Positions 34,661 through 42,884 of a DNA stretch of 64,000 nt are shown in pieces. The number at the start of each line of letters is the position of its first letter. The stretch's first letter is position 1. A model generated the notes under the pieces. That model was given only the letters and a program-made list of their open reading frames with translations. It ran no database searches and was not told the origin of the DNA. Source of the DNA: Nocardia abscessus (GTDB lineage: Bacteria > Actinomycetota > Actinomycetes > Mycobacteriales > Mycobacteriaceae); contig NZ_JADLQO010000007.1 of assembly GCF_015477775.1 (NCBI RefSeq), positions 62,001 through 126,000 of the forward strand, written 5' to 3'. The position numbers and the translations under genes were made by a program.

Positions 34661-36373
34661 CTACCGGTTCATCTCGAACGTGCCGGCGTAGCTCAGCACC
34701 TCGTCGTGCAGACGCGCGGTTCGCCGCTGGTCGATCACCGGTTTGCGCAGCACATTCCGGGCCCAGTCCTGCTGAGCAGGAGTGGAGGAAGCCTTCGAGA
34801 ACACCCCGAGCGCGTACGCGGAGAAGTCCCGCACGAATACCTCGAAGATCGAATCCACCAGGTCGTCCGACGTCCCGGTGATCTCGGCCTGCTCCAGGAT
34901 GAGCTGCCCGTAGGGCAGCAGCGTGAACAACTCTCCTACCGCCAGCTGATAGTCCAGGTCCTCCAACTGCGCCGAGGTCGGCGGCGCCTGCACCGGGAAC
35001 TGGGTGAATTGCTCGGCTTGCTCGACGAACAGCGCCACGTTCGGCAGATGCCGGTAGGGCGCGTACGCGGGCCGCCAGTCGGCGAAGCGAACCTTGCTCA
35101 GTCCGGCCGCGCCCGGCTGCCGGAACAGCGACTCGTCGTCGCCGGGATCCCGTCGCACCGGCACCGCGGGCAGTTCTGCCGGATCGAAGAGAAAACTCGG
35201 CATGAATTTCAGCGTGAGCGCCATGTTCACGTGGGCGGTGCCCTCCAGCCGGGGCATGGAGTCGATGGTGCCGCGCGCCATCGCGAAGTAGGTGTCCTTC
35301 TCGAAACCCTTGGCGGAGATGACATCCGAGAGTTCACGGAACACGCGCTCGGCCTCACGGGTGACCTTCATCTTGCCGATGGAGTTGAACATCACGAAGC
35401 GGCGATCCTCCGGCGTCGAGCAGCGCATGTAGTCGATCGCCCGTTCGTGATAGAGGCGCATGGCGTTCATACGCACGTAGCTGTCGGACAGAATCTGCCG
35501 CACCTGCGCGAAGTCGGTGACCGGATGCCCGAACAGGATCTTGGCGGAGGCGTGGTTGATCGTCTCGTAGAAACAGTGCTCGGTGATGCCGAGTGCGACC
35601 ATGCCGATGTTGAACTTGCCACAGTTGACCGCGGCGAGCGCGGCGTCGAATGCCTTGCGGCCCACGTGCAGCACGTCGTCGGCCGATACGGGATAGTCCA
35701 CCAGATCGTAGGCACTGACGAAGTTCTGGCCGTGGATGACGTTCTTCATCAGCCGGTAGTTCGGGTGCCCGCTGTCGGCGACGAACCAGACGTACGCGTC
35801 GGGACCTTCGAGGTCGGTGCGCCTGCCGATGGTCGGCACGATCCGGGCCACGTTGCCGTTGCCGATGTAGTACTTGCTGCCGGTAGCGGTGAACCCGCCC
35901 GCCCCGTCGGGGGTGAGCAGCATGTCGGTGGCGTAGATGTCGGCGCCGTGATCCTTCTCCGACAGCCCGAAACCGATGATTCCGCCGCGGTCGAGTTCCT
36001 CGGCGGCACGCAGGTGCGCCTTGCCGTTGGCGCTCTGCCAGATGGTGGCGAGACCGAGTGTGGAAACACCCCAGGCGTACCAGTACTGCGGTCCGTAGAA
36101 GCCGGTGATCTCGTTGAACCGGGAGATGAACGCGGTGTCCCAGCGCTTGTCCGGGTCGTCGCCCGCGCTCGACCGCGGTGTCGCCATGTAAGCGATGATG
36201 CGGCTCTCGGCGAGGAACTCCATCCAGTCCTCGTACCACTCGGCGCGCTGCGCGTCGCCGGTGAGCGCCCGCTTGCCCTTCTTCTCGAAGAAGTCGACCA
36301 CCGAACGCAACCGAGCCCGCGTGGCGGGATCGAACTCCTCGAACGTCTCGGTTTTCGGATTGAACAGAACCAT
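34661..36373 (-). CDS. Acyl-CoA dehydrogenase (FadE-type, large)
   Basis: About 570 residues. The flavin-dependent core is recognisable: GGIIGFGLSEKDHGADIYATDMLLTPDG, FTATGSKYYIGNGNVA, FNIGMVALGITEHCFYETINHASAKILFGHPVTDFAQVRQILSD. A long C-terminal extension (from ~400) is typical of a subset of actinobacterial FadE proteins. It would oxidise an acyl-CoA at the alpha-beta bond in lipid breakdown. The start is taken at ATG 36373 (MVLFNPKTETFEEFDP): an in-frame ATG at 36403 falls inside a perfect palindrome and would be an operator, not coding. GGAAGG precedes 36373 by 11 bases. Confidence 0.88.
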   Translation of the reverse strand: MVLFNPKTETFEEFDPATRARLRSVVDFFEKKGKRALTGDAQRAEWYEDWMEFLAESRIIAYMATPRSSAGDDPDKRWDTAFISRFNEITGFYGPQYWYAWGVSTLGLATIWQSANGKAHLRAAEELDRGGIIGFGLSEKDHGADIYATDMLLTPDGAGGFTATGSKYYIGNGNVARIVPTIGRRTDLEGPDAYVWFVADSGHPNYRLMKNVIHGQNFVSAYDLVDYPVSADDVLHVGRKAFDAALAAVNCGKFNIGMVALGITEHCFYETINHASAKILFGHPVTDFAQVRQILSDSYVRMNAMRLYHERAIDYMRCSTPEDRRFVMFNSIGKMKVTREAERVFRELSDVISAKGFEKDTYFAMARGTIDSMPRLEGTAHVNMALTLKFMPSFLFDPAELPAVPVRRDPGDDESLFRQPGAAGLSKVRFADWRPAYAPYRHLPNVALFVEQAEQFTQFPVQAPPTSAQLEDLDYQLAVGELFTLLPYGQLILEQAEITGTSDDLVDSIFEVFVRDFSAYALGVFSKASSTPAQQDWARNVLRKPVIDQRRTARLHDEVLSYAGTFEMNR

Positions 36374-36393
36374 GGCGAACGCCGCCTTCCAAA

Positions 36394-36413
36394 GTGATGG
36401 CAAGTGCCATCAC
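36394..36413. promoter_or_regulatory. Perfect palindromic operator for the acyl-CoA dehydrogenase gene
   Basis: Arms GTGATGGCA (36394-36402) and TGCCATCAC (36405-36413) are separated by two bases. It lies about 20-40 bases upstream of the start at 36373. This is the size and symmetry of TetR-family fatty-acid regulator sites. No regulator gene is next to it, so the repressor is encoded elsewhere or is the double-TetR protein in this window, although the sequence differs from the mce-region sites. Confidence 0.6.
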
Positions 36414-36462
36414 ATTAAGACTGACGACATCTGCCGTCAATCCGTTGGCGCTGCTCACATCC

Positions 36463-36657
36463 TCAATCCCACAGGTCGCCGCAGGGCAGCGCGGGCAACC
36501 CGGCGTCGACGTTGTCGTCGATCGTGACGATGAGCTCCGGATGACTGCTCGCCAAGACCTCGGCCACACTCGCGGCTTGCTCGGCGCACGCTTGGTAGTC
36601 CAAGACGAGTGCCCCGGATTCGATATGGATATGTCGAACGTTGTGCGGGATCACCAT
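36463..36657 (-). CDS. Small hypothetical protein (64 residues)
   Basis: A reading frame with plausible composition (MVIPHNVRHIHIESGALVLDY... SHPELIVTIDDN...PCGDLWD) and no membrane segment. The pattern of a beta strand, a helix with AEQAASVAEVLASSH and another strand is protein-like. It is upstream of the acyl-CoA dehydrogenase in the same direction, but the palindromic operator lies between them. No family recognised and the ribosome-binding site (GAGTCGAG) is modest, so it could be spurious. Confidence 0.4.
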   Translation of the reverse strand: MVIPHNVRHIHIESGALVLDYQACAEQAASVAEVLASSHPELIVTIDDNVDAGLPALPCGDLWD

Positions 36658-36921
36658 CTCGACTCACTGCACCATGCATACAAAGGACAGGAACGGCGCC
36701 CGCCACGACATCCCTCGCCGACTGCGCCCGAATGTGCCGACCAGCAGCCGTGCGACTGCGCTTTATGTTAATGTATATTCACACTATCAGGACGGCTGCA
36801 CCGATGGAGTGAGTTGCAGTCTCGACAGGATAGAACCCAGGTACTTCATCGCACCTACCCGCGACGACCGGCGATAGCTCAGTAGCCCGCGTTGCGTAGT
36901 CTTCCGGATAAGTTACCCTAC

Positions 36922-36935
36922 ATTCGATAGCGAAT
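36922..36935. promoter_or_regulatory. Short inverted repeat upstream of the DoxX-like gene
   Basis: ATTCG-ATAG-CGAAT lies 39 bases before the GTG start at 36974. It could be an operator or overlap the core promoter. The remainder of the 316-base gap 36658-36973 is AT-rich around 36760-36785 but shows no gene. Confidence 0.3.
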
Positions 36936-36973
36936 GCGCATGCCTGGCGCTTACTCTTCGGGAAGGCAACGAA

Positions 36974-37396
36974 GTGACCACATCGCTGGAGCGCGTCGAC
37001 GCGGGCGGACGCAGTGCGGCATCAACGGCGCGGCGGCTGGCCGCGCTGCTGTTCGGCGTGGGGGTATTGCACTTCCTCGCACCACGACCGTTCGACTCGG
37101 TGATCCCCGCACAGCTGCCCGGCCGGCCTCGGCTGTACACGCACGGCTCCGGCGTGGCCGAACTCGTCGTGGCCGCCGCGCTGGTGACACCGAGAACGCG
37201 GCGATGGGGCGGGCGCTCGGCCGCTTGGTTGTTCCTGGCGGTATTCCCGGCCAACATCCAGATGGCGGTCGACTGGCTGCGCGACGACCGGATTCCGGCG
37301 CCCCTGAAAGCAGTTGCCCTGCTGCGGCTTCCGCTGCAGATCCCGCTGATCCTCGCCGCACGGAAGGTGCATCGGGCCGACCACGGTCAGCGCTGA
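36974..37396 (+). CDS. DoxX-like small integral membrane protein
   Basis: 140 residues with four hydrophobic segments: RLAALLFGVGVLHFLAP, GVAELVVAAALVTP, AAWLFLAVFPANIQMAVDWL and AVALLRLPLQIPLILAA. The order and the G-V-x-E-L, F-P-A-N-I motifs fit DoxX-like membrane proteins of actinomycetes, whose function is poorly defined (links to redox or thiol stress are reported for DoxX relatives). GTG 36974 is preceded by GGAAGG at seven bases. It converges on the DUF2236 gene with only 25 bases between. Confidence 0.6.
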   Translation: MTTSLERVDAGGRSAASTARRLAALLFGVGVLHFLAPRPFDSVIPAQLPGRPRLYTHGSGVAELVVAAALVTPRTRRWGGRSAAWLFLAVFPANIQMAVDWLRDDRIPAPLKAVALLRLPLQIPLILAARKVHRADHGQR

Positions 37397-37421
37397 CGGC
37401 GTCCCCTCGCGTGGGCTCTCG

Positions 37422-38162
37422 TCAGGCCCGCGCCGCGGGCACCAAGCGGGCTCGCGACGTCATCGCGCGCATGCCGGTCTTCACGACATTCGCGTAAGCG
37501 GCCGTCGCCGCCCGGTCCGCGGGCTGTAAAGGGATCCCCAGAAGCTCCCGAGTTCGCTCGTGCAGCAACGTCCGTACCGCGAAGTCGGGTAGCACTCGGG
37601 GTACCCAGGCGTCGGGTCGCAACAGCTCCGGCGCTAGTTTGCCGCTGTCGGGGGTGACGGCGAGGTCGGTGGCGCACACCGCTTTCAGGTAATCGTTGAA
37701 GTCCGCCCATGTCCGCGGCATATGCCGCGCCGAGATTCCGTACCGCCGATACCACTCGCAGCATTCGGCGTACAGCGTCTTCTTCTCGTCGAGACTCAAT
37801 GGGCGGTCGAAGGTTTCGATGGCCGCGTACAGGGTGTCGACGTAGGTCGCGTGCTGGAAGAAGAACAGCTCGGGCGTCAGGCCGCTGTAGCGTTTGCCCC
37901 GGCTGTCGACGCCGTGCACGAGCCCGTGCCCGTACAGGATCGCTGGATGCGGATCGCACAGCGTGTACGCGAGGTAGATCATCCGCGACACCGTCCGCTT
38001 CTTGTGCGCCCACAAGCTGCTGGGCGCATGTGCGACGATGGCCGCCGCGACGGACGGGTGCAGGATCTGCAACCCGACCGCACGGGGCAAGGTCAAGGCG
38101 AAACGACGGTCGCCGAGATAGCGGCCGAGCAGGGAATCGCGTTCCACCGGAGCGCTTTTCAT
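37422..38162 (-). CDS. DUF2236 family protein, paralogue 4 (last gene of the biosynthetic operon)
   Basis: 246 residues from ATG 38162, which overlaps the transporter stop by four bases (ATGA). RYLGDRRFALTLPRAVGLQILHPSVAA, KKRTVSRMIYLAYTL, HGLVHGVDSRGKRYSGLTPELFFFQHATYVDTLYAAIE and RYGISARHMPRTWADFNDYL match paralogue 1 almost motif for motif, including the F-F-F-Q-H-A-T-Y-V-D-T-L segment with a candidate heme-ligand His. As a predicted heme oxygenase at the end of the cluster it may make the final oxidative tailoring step. Confidence 0.82.
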   Translation of the reverse strand: MKSAPVERDSLLGRYLGDRRFALTLPRAVGLQILHPSVAAAIVAHAPSSLWAHKKRTVSRMIYLAYTLCDPHPAILYGHGLVHGVDSRGKRYSGLTPELFFFQHATYVDTLYAAIETFDRPLSLDEKKTLYAECCEWYRRYGISARHMPRTWADFNDYLKAVCATDLAVTPDSGKLAPELLRPDAWVPRVLPDFAVRTLLHERTRELLGIPLQPADRAATAAYANVVKTGMRAMTSRARLVPAARA

Positions 38163-40351
38163 TCGCGCAGCCTCGCCCGGGCGACGACCGGGACCAGCCA
38201 CCGCGGGGTCCACCAGTTGGCGATCCCCGCTATCCGCATGGCCGCGGGGACGAGGATGGTGCGGACCAGGACGGCATCGAGGACGACGGCCAGTGCCAGG
38301 CCGACGCCCAGGGCGCGCATGATCGAGACTTCGCTGGTGGCGATGCCGACGAAGACCACGGCCATGAGCAGGGCGGCGGCGGTGACGACGCGGCCGGAGC
38401 GGGCCGAGCCCACGGCTACGGCGGTGTCGACGTCGCCGCGGGCACGCGGGGAGCGTTCCCATTCCTCGGTGAAGCGCGACAGCAGGAACACCTCGTAGTC
38501 CATGGACAAGCCGAAGGCGACGCAGAACAGCAGCACGGGGACGGTGGCGACGGTGTAGCCGGTGGCCGTCGTGCCCAGACCCGCGAGATGGCCCTCCTGG
38601 AAGACCCACACCAGTGCGCCGAATGTGGCGGACAGCGAAAGGGTATTCAGAACAAGCGCTTTCACCGGCAACAGGATGCTGCCGGTGAGCAGGAACAGCA
38701 GGATGACGGTGGTCACCACGATCCACAGCAATGCGATCACGAAGCCGCGGGAGATGCCGGCCGAGGTGTCGGCTGTCTGCTGTGCCAGTCCGCCGACGAG
38801 GACGTCGCCGGGAGCCTCCACGGCGCGCAGCGCGTCGAGTTGGCCGCGGCCCGCGTCGGAATACGGGTTCAGTGCCGTCGCGACGGTCAGGTGCGCGGAG
38901 CCGTCGGACCCGACGGCTCCGGTGGCCGGGCCTGCCGACGATCCCGCCGCGTAGACCCCCGCCGTGCCGGTGACGGCGGTGACGTCGGGAACCCGCGACA
39001 AGCGCGCGGCGTAGTCGGCGAGCAGCTCGGCCGGCGCGCCGGTGACGACGATGTGCACGGTGCCGGTGATGTTCTGGTCGAACCCGTCTCGGATACGGTC
39101 GCCGACCGCGCGGGACTGGGCCTCGGTGGACAGCACCCGGTCGTCGGGCAGACCGACCCGCAGATCGAGGACTGGGGAGCCGGCCAGCAGCAGCACCGCC
39201 AGGACCGGCAGCGCGGCCAGCAGCGGACGCCGCTGCACCGCGCGCGCGAGGTGGTAGAGCCGAGTGGTCTCGGCGGGGGCGGCCTCGCGCTGCGGTTTGC
39301 GGTTCATGCGCGGTCCGAACAGGGCCAGCAGGGCGGGCACACAGGTGATCGCCAGCACGATGGACAGCACAACGACCGCGACACCCGCGTAGCCGATGGA
39401 CCGCAGGAAGGCCATCGGGAACACCCACAGCCCGATCAACGCGGTACCGACGATGACACCGGAGAACACGACCGCGCGGCCGCCGTGCCGCATGGCCGAG
39501 GAGAGGGCCTGCTCGTGCGGCAGGCCACGACTGATCTCCTCCCGGTAGCGGCCGATCAGCAACAGCGAGTAGTCGATCGCCAGCGCCAGACCGAGCGCGG
39601 TGGTGATGTTCAGCGCGAAGACCGACAACTCGGTCAGGAACGTGAGCAGGTACAGCACGCCGGTCGTGCCGACGATCGCGAGCACGCCGACCACCACCGG
39701 CACGGCGGCGGCGATGACGCTGCGCAAGAACAACACCAGCAGCAGGAAGGTCAACGGCACCGCGATCCCCTCGGCGAGCACGAGGTCACGGGAGGCGGCG
39801 GCGTTGATCTCCTCGAACGCCATCGCCTGACCGCCCGCGCGCACGGTGACGCCGTCGCGGTCGCCGGTGTGGCGTTCGGACAGATCGCGGGCGGCGCGCT
39901 GGGCGGTGTCGTCGTCACCGTCCAAGCCCGCGATCACCAGACCGGTGCGGTGGTCACGGCTGACGAGCGCGGCGCCGGTGGGTTCGGTCCAGGACGTCAC
40001 GGTGCTCACCCGGTCGTCCTGTCGCAGATCGGTGACGATCCTTTCGGCGACCGCGCGTGCCTCGGGTGCGTCCGCGCCATCGGGTGCGTCGACGGCGAAG
40101 ATCAGCTGCATGTGCGAGACGCCGTGTTCGGCGGCCAGCACGTCGGCGGCGTGCGAGGATTCGGCGTCCGGGTCGACGAAACCGCCCGAGGTCAGCCGGT
40201 CGGTGACGAGCGCGCCCAGCATTCCGGAGACGACGAACACGACACTCACGACGACGAACACCACTTTGGGCGCTCGCGCGCACGCTCCGGCGATGCGGGC
40301 CACCACGCCGGTATTCCCGGTCTCGGGGCCCGCGGTGTCGGTGGACGTCAT
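38159..40351 (-). CDS. MmpL/RND-family lipid or small-molecule exporter
   Basis: 730 residues with two six-helix halves. Each half has the Asp-Tyr pair of the MmpL proton relay: LALAIDYSLLLIGRYREE and FGLSMDYEVFLLSRFTEEW. Extracytoplasmic loops follow helix 1 (DPDAESSHAADVLA) and helix 7 (VGLPDDRVLSTEAQS). MmpL proteins move lipids or hydrophobic products through the inner membrane of mycolate bacteria. The ATG at 40351 overlaps the GNAT stop (ATGA) and follows GGAGGGG. Being inside the biosynthetic operon, it most likely exports the cluster's product. Confidence 0.9.
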   Translation of the reverse strand: MTSTDTAGPETGNTGVVARIAGACARAPKVVFVVVSVVFVVSGMLGALVTDRLTSGGFVDPDAESSHAADVLAAEHGVSHMQLIFAVDAPDGADAPEARAVAERIVTDLRQDDRVSTVTSWTEPTGAALVSRDHRTGLVIAGLDGDDDTAQRAARDLSERHTGDRDGVTVRAGGQAMAFEEINAAASRDLVLAEGIAVPLTFLLLVLFLRSVIAAAVPVVVGVLAIVGTTGVLYLLTFLTELSVFALNITTALGLALAIDYSLLLIGRYREEISRGLPHEQALSSAMRHGGRAVVFSGVIVGTALIGLWVFPMAFLRSIGYAGVAVVVLSIVLAITCVPALLALFGPRMNRKPQREAAPAETTRLYHLARAVQRRPLLAALPVLAVLLLAGSPVLDLRVGLPDDRVLSTEAQSRAVGDRIRDGFDQNITGTVHIVVTGAPAELLADYAARLSRVPDVTAVTGTAGVYAAGSSAGPATGAVGSDGSAHLTVATALNPYSDAGRGQLDALRAVEAPGDVLVGGLAQQTADTSAGISRGFVIALLWIVVTTVILLFLLTGSILLPVKALVLNTLSLSATFGALVWVFQEGHLAGLGTTATGYTVATVPVLLFCVAFGLSMDYEVFLLSRFTEEWERSPRARGDVDTAVAVGSARSGRVVTAAALLMAVVFVGIATSEVSIMRALGVGLALAVVLDAVLVRTILVPAAMRIAGIANWWTPRWLVPVVARARLRE

Positions 40352-40959
40352 TTCCCCTCCGCGGGCAGCCACCAGACGGGCGTGACCTTGTGCCCGGCTC
40401 CGATCTCGATGGGCGGATGCGATTGCCAGCCCAGGATTTCGCACATCTGCACCACGTCCCCGGACTTGGCTTCCCCGTAACCGGGCAGGCCCTTGGCCCG
40501 CGCCACCCGCATGACGCGCTTGAGCAGCGTCGCGCCGCCACCGAGCGTCCTGGCCCCGACGTACCAGAAGTAGAAGTGCGGTTCGGTGGGATGGGCAGCT
40601 TCCACTTTGGCCAGCATCCTCGCCATCAGCACGGTGCGCGGCAGGCCGAGCAGCACGATGGCGGGCAGCCGGAACAGCCACACCCACAGCGGGAACCGCG
40701 GACCGGTGCGCTCGTAGGCGATGAGCACGGCCGCGGGCTGCTGATCGGCGCCGAAGGTGGCCTGCAGGTAGCCGCCCAGGCGCGCGCAGATCTCCACCTC
40801 GGCGCGGAAGAACCAGTACAGCGCCTTCGCCGCGCGGCCGGGCCGCTTCGGGCGCACGTCCTGCCAGATCGCGTCGTCGGCGAAGGCGTCGGCCAGCACC
40901 CGCGCGGCGGCGGCCCGCTGATGCTCGGCGACGTTCGACGGCATCGTCACGGTAGTCAT
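40348..40959 (-). CDS. GNAT-family N-acetyltransferase-like protein
   Basis: 203 residues from ATG 40959 (AGAAAGGGTGAG upstream). The GNAT layout is recognisable: an N-terminal ARVLADAFADDAIWQDV, a central FPLWVWLFRLPAIVLLGLPRTVLM, and HFYFWYVGARTLGGGATLLKRVMRVARAKGLPGYGEAKS, where the R/Q-x-x-G-x-G/A-like turn binds the CoA pyrophosphate. The acceptor is unknown; in this operon a free amine introduced by the aminotransferase would be a logical target. Overlaps the exporter gene downstream. Confidence 0.75.
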   Translation of the reverse strand: MTTVTMPSNVAEHQRAAAARVLADAFADDAIWQDVRPKRPGRAAKALYWFFRAEVEICARLGGYLQATFGADQQPAAVLIAYERTGPRFPLWVWLFRLPAIVLLGLPRTVLMARMLAKVEAAHPTEPHFYFWYVGARTLGGGATLLKRVMRVARAKGLPGYGEAKSGDVVQMCEILGWQSHPPIEIGAGHKVTPVWWLPAEGK

Positions 40960-40980
40960 CTCACCCTTTCTCGTCACGGT

Positions 40981-42165
40981 TCACCCGTGCGCGCCCTGGT
41001 AGAGGGCATCGAATTTCTCCCCACCCACCGGCCTGCCGAGGGCGGTCAGGTACAAGGTCTGCCGCCCGGCGGGCAACGCCCGGTTCCAGTACTCCGGCGC
41101 GAGTCCCCCGACTCCCGTGACGCCTGCCCCGTGCCGGGCGGCGACGAGGTAGAGCACCTGTCCGACGACTCCGGTGCCGAGCAGCAGCGCCTGCCGACCG
41201 GCGTCGATGGTCGAGTCGTCTTCGCTCGCGGGAGCGCTGAAGACGACGAACGCTTCCGCGCCGAGCAGATGCTCCTGTCCGGCCAAGCCGGTCAGCAGGT
41301 CACCGGACGGCAAGGCCGCCCCTGCGGACAGCTTCCCCACCAAGTGCACCGTCGGCATCGGCAATCCCAAGCGGTTCAGGGCGGCGGCGGCGATGTCGAG
41401 CGCGCCCCCGACGATGGCGTCGAGGTCGTAGCCGGGCGGGGTGCCGGTGCCGAAGGCCGCCGCCGAGCGGCGGATCGGGATGAACCGCGCCAGGTTGCCG
41501 GGCAACTCGCCCGCGCGGTCGAAGAACACCGGCTGTGGTGGGCCCGGCGGACGCAGGCGGTCGGCCCACTGCTCGAACTCGTTGCGGCCCATCTGCACCC
41601 GCGGCATCGAAGTGGTGACCAGCCGCCAACCGTCGGCTTCCCCGTCGTGCGGGACGAACGCGCGCACCAGTCCCGCGGCGAGCACATCGCCCGCCGCACC
41701 GCCGGGACCGGTGCCCGGCAGACCCTGCGCGAAGCGGTCGGCCGCGCTGTCCTCACGGTCCAGCAGCGCGAGGGAGAACAGGGCGTGACCGGCGTCGATC
41801 AGGTGGTAGAGGTAGCCGCGGGCGCCGTATTTGCGCATGGACAGCCAGGGCCGCCCGACCAGCAGGCACAGATAGTCGTCGGCGTCGGTGGTGAAGCCGG
41901 TGTCGGCACGCATCACCAACTGCTTGCGGGCCGGGTCCAGCAACGCGATCGCACCGGAATCCGGTGCCACCAAGAGGATCTCGTAGGGGTAGGTAGCCCC
42001 GGCGGAGGGCACGAAACGGGATCCGTCGCGGCGGCGACCGATCAAGCGGTCCACGTGACCGACCGCGCCGGCCACCGGTCCGGTGAGCGGTTCGATGCCG
42101 ACGGTCTGCGGCAGCGGCGGATGGATCACATCGCCCCAAGCCAGGCCGGCTCCGGCTATCTGCAC
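40981..42165 (-). CDS. SagB-type nitroreductase-fold dehydrogenase
   Basis: 394 residues. FMN-binding nitroreductase pattern of SagB/ThcOx proteins: GRRRDGSRFVPSAGATYPYEILLV near the N-terminus, YGARGYLYHLIDAGH, a second copy-like region FIPIRRSAAAFG, and GTGVVGQVLYLVAARHGAGVTGVGG. SagB-type enzymes oxidise azolines to azoles or other cyclic amino-acid derived rings using FMN. The N-terminus is short relative to full SagB oxidases. GTG 42165 starts one base after the aldolase stop. In context it could aromatise or desaturate a cyclic intermediate. Confidence 0.8.
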   Translation of the reverse strand: MQIAGAGLAWGDVIHPPLPQTVGIEPLTGPVAGAVGHVDRLIGRRRDGSRFVPSAGATYPYEILLVAPDSGAIALLDPARKQLVMRADTGFTTDADDYLCLLVGRPWLSMRKYGARGYLYHLIDAGHALFSLALLDREDSAADRFAQGLPGTGPGGAAGDVLAAGLVRAFVPHDGEADGWRLVTTSMPRVQMGRNEFEQWADRLRPPGPPQPVFFDRAGELPGNLARFIPIRRSAAAFGTGTPPGYDLDAIVGGALDIAAAALNRLGLPMPTVHLVGKLSAGAALPSGDLLTGLAGQEHLLGAEAFVVFSAPASEDDSTIDAGRQALLLGTGVVGQVLYLVAARHGAGVTGVGGLAPEYWNRALPAGRQTLYLTALGRPVGGEKFDALYQGAHG

Positions 42166-42166
42166 G

Positions 42167-42877
42167 TCAGCTCCATTCCGCGGTCTCCGGGTGCGCGCGG
42201 TGCACCCGTCTGCGGGTGTGCTCCCAGTACGAACGCACCGAGAGGTCGGCGAAGATGTAGTCGCGCTTGGCGGCCACGTCGAGGGAGTTCGAGGTCGCGA
42301 ACGGCCGGGTGCTGGCCAGCGCGTCCAGCTGGAGCCGGCAGGCGCGTTCGAGCATCAGCGCGAAGACCACCGCGTGGCGCACACTGCGGCCCACGACCAC
42401 GCTGCCGTGGTTGACCAGGAACACCCCGACCCCGTCATCGAGGGTCTTGGCGATCGCGGCGCCGACGTCGAGGGTGAGCACGGTGTTGCTGGTGTCGTGG
42501 AAGCGATGGACCTCGCCGCCGAGCAGCGCGCCCTCGTGGCTGAGCGGCACCAGCTCGGCTTCGAGGGCGCCGAACACCAGGCTCGCCGGGGCGTGGCTGT
42601 GCACGATGCCCGCGACGTCCGGGCGGGCGGCGTAGATGGCTTGGTGCAGCGGCAGTTCCGGCGGCGCCTGCGGGTCGGGCGCCTCGGCGGCGTCGACCCC
42701 GGCCTCGACGAAATCGGCGGGGGTGGCCTCGTCGAAGCCGACCAGTGCGCCCTTGATGGCGAAGCGATCCCGGCCCGGCCTGCGGACCGAGATCTGGCCC
42801 TGGTTGAAGTCGTCGTGGCCCCCGGATGACAGTGCTCGCGCACCGATCGCCGCTTGGATCACCAATGCGGAAGTCAT
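42167..42877 (-). CDS. Class II aldolase/adducin-domain protein
   Basis: 236 residues from ATG 42877. Metal-binding segments of the class II aldolase fold: GIVHSHAPASLVFGAL (His-x-His) and FLVNHGSVVVGRSVRHAV (His). Family members are Zn-dependent aldolases, epimerases, dehydratases or decarboxylases of small oxygenated substrates. The N-terminal ALSSGGHDDFNQGQISVR and IKGALVGFDEATPADFVEAG are typical. Eight bases separate it from the acyl-CoA dehydrogenase upstream. Confidence 0.85.
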   Translation of the reverse strand: MTSALVIQAAIGARALSSGGHDDFNQGQISVRRPGRDRFAIKGALVGFDEATPADFVEAGVDAAEAPDPQAPPELPLHQAIYAARPDVAGIVHSHAPASLVFGALEAELVPLSHEGALLGGEVHRFHDTSNTVLTLDVGAAIAKTLDDGVGVFLVNHGSVVVGRSVRHAVVFALMLERACRLQLDALASTRPFATSNSLDVAAKRDYIFADLSVRSYWEHTRRRVHRAHPETAEWS

Positions 42878-42884
42878 AGCGTCC

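Noticed and set aside
38163..39428. A 668-codon reading extending the fourth DUF2236 protein upstream
   Set aside because: The extension is antiframe to the MmpL gene and Arg/Gly/Pro-rich; ATG 38162 with the ATGA overlap gives the family's normal length.
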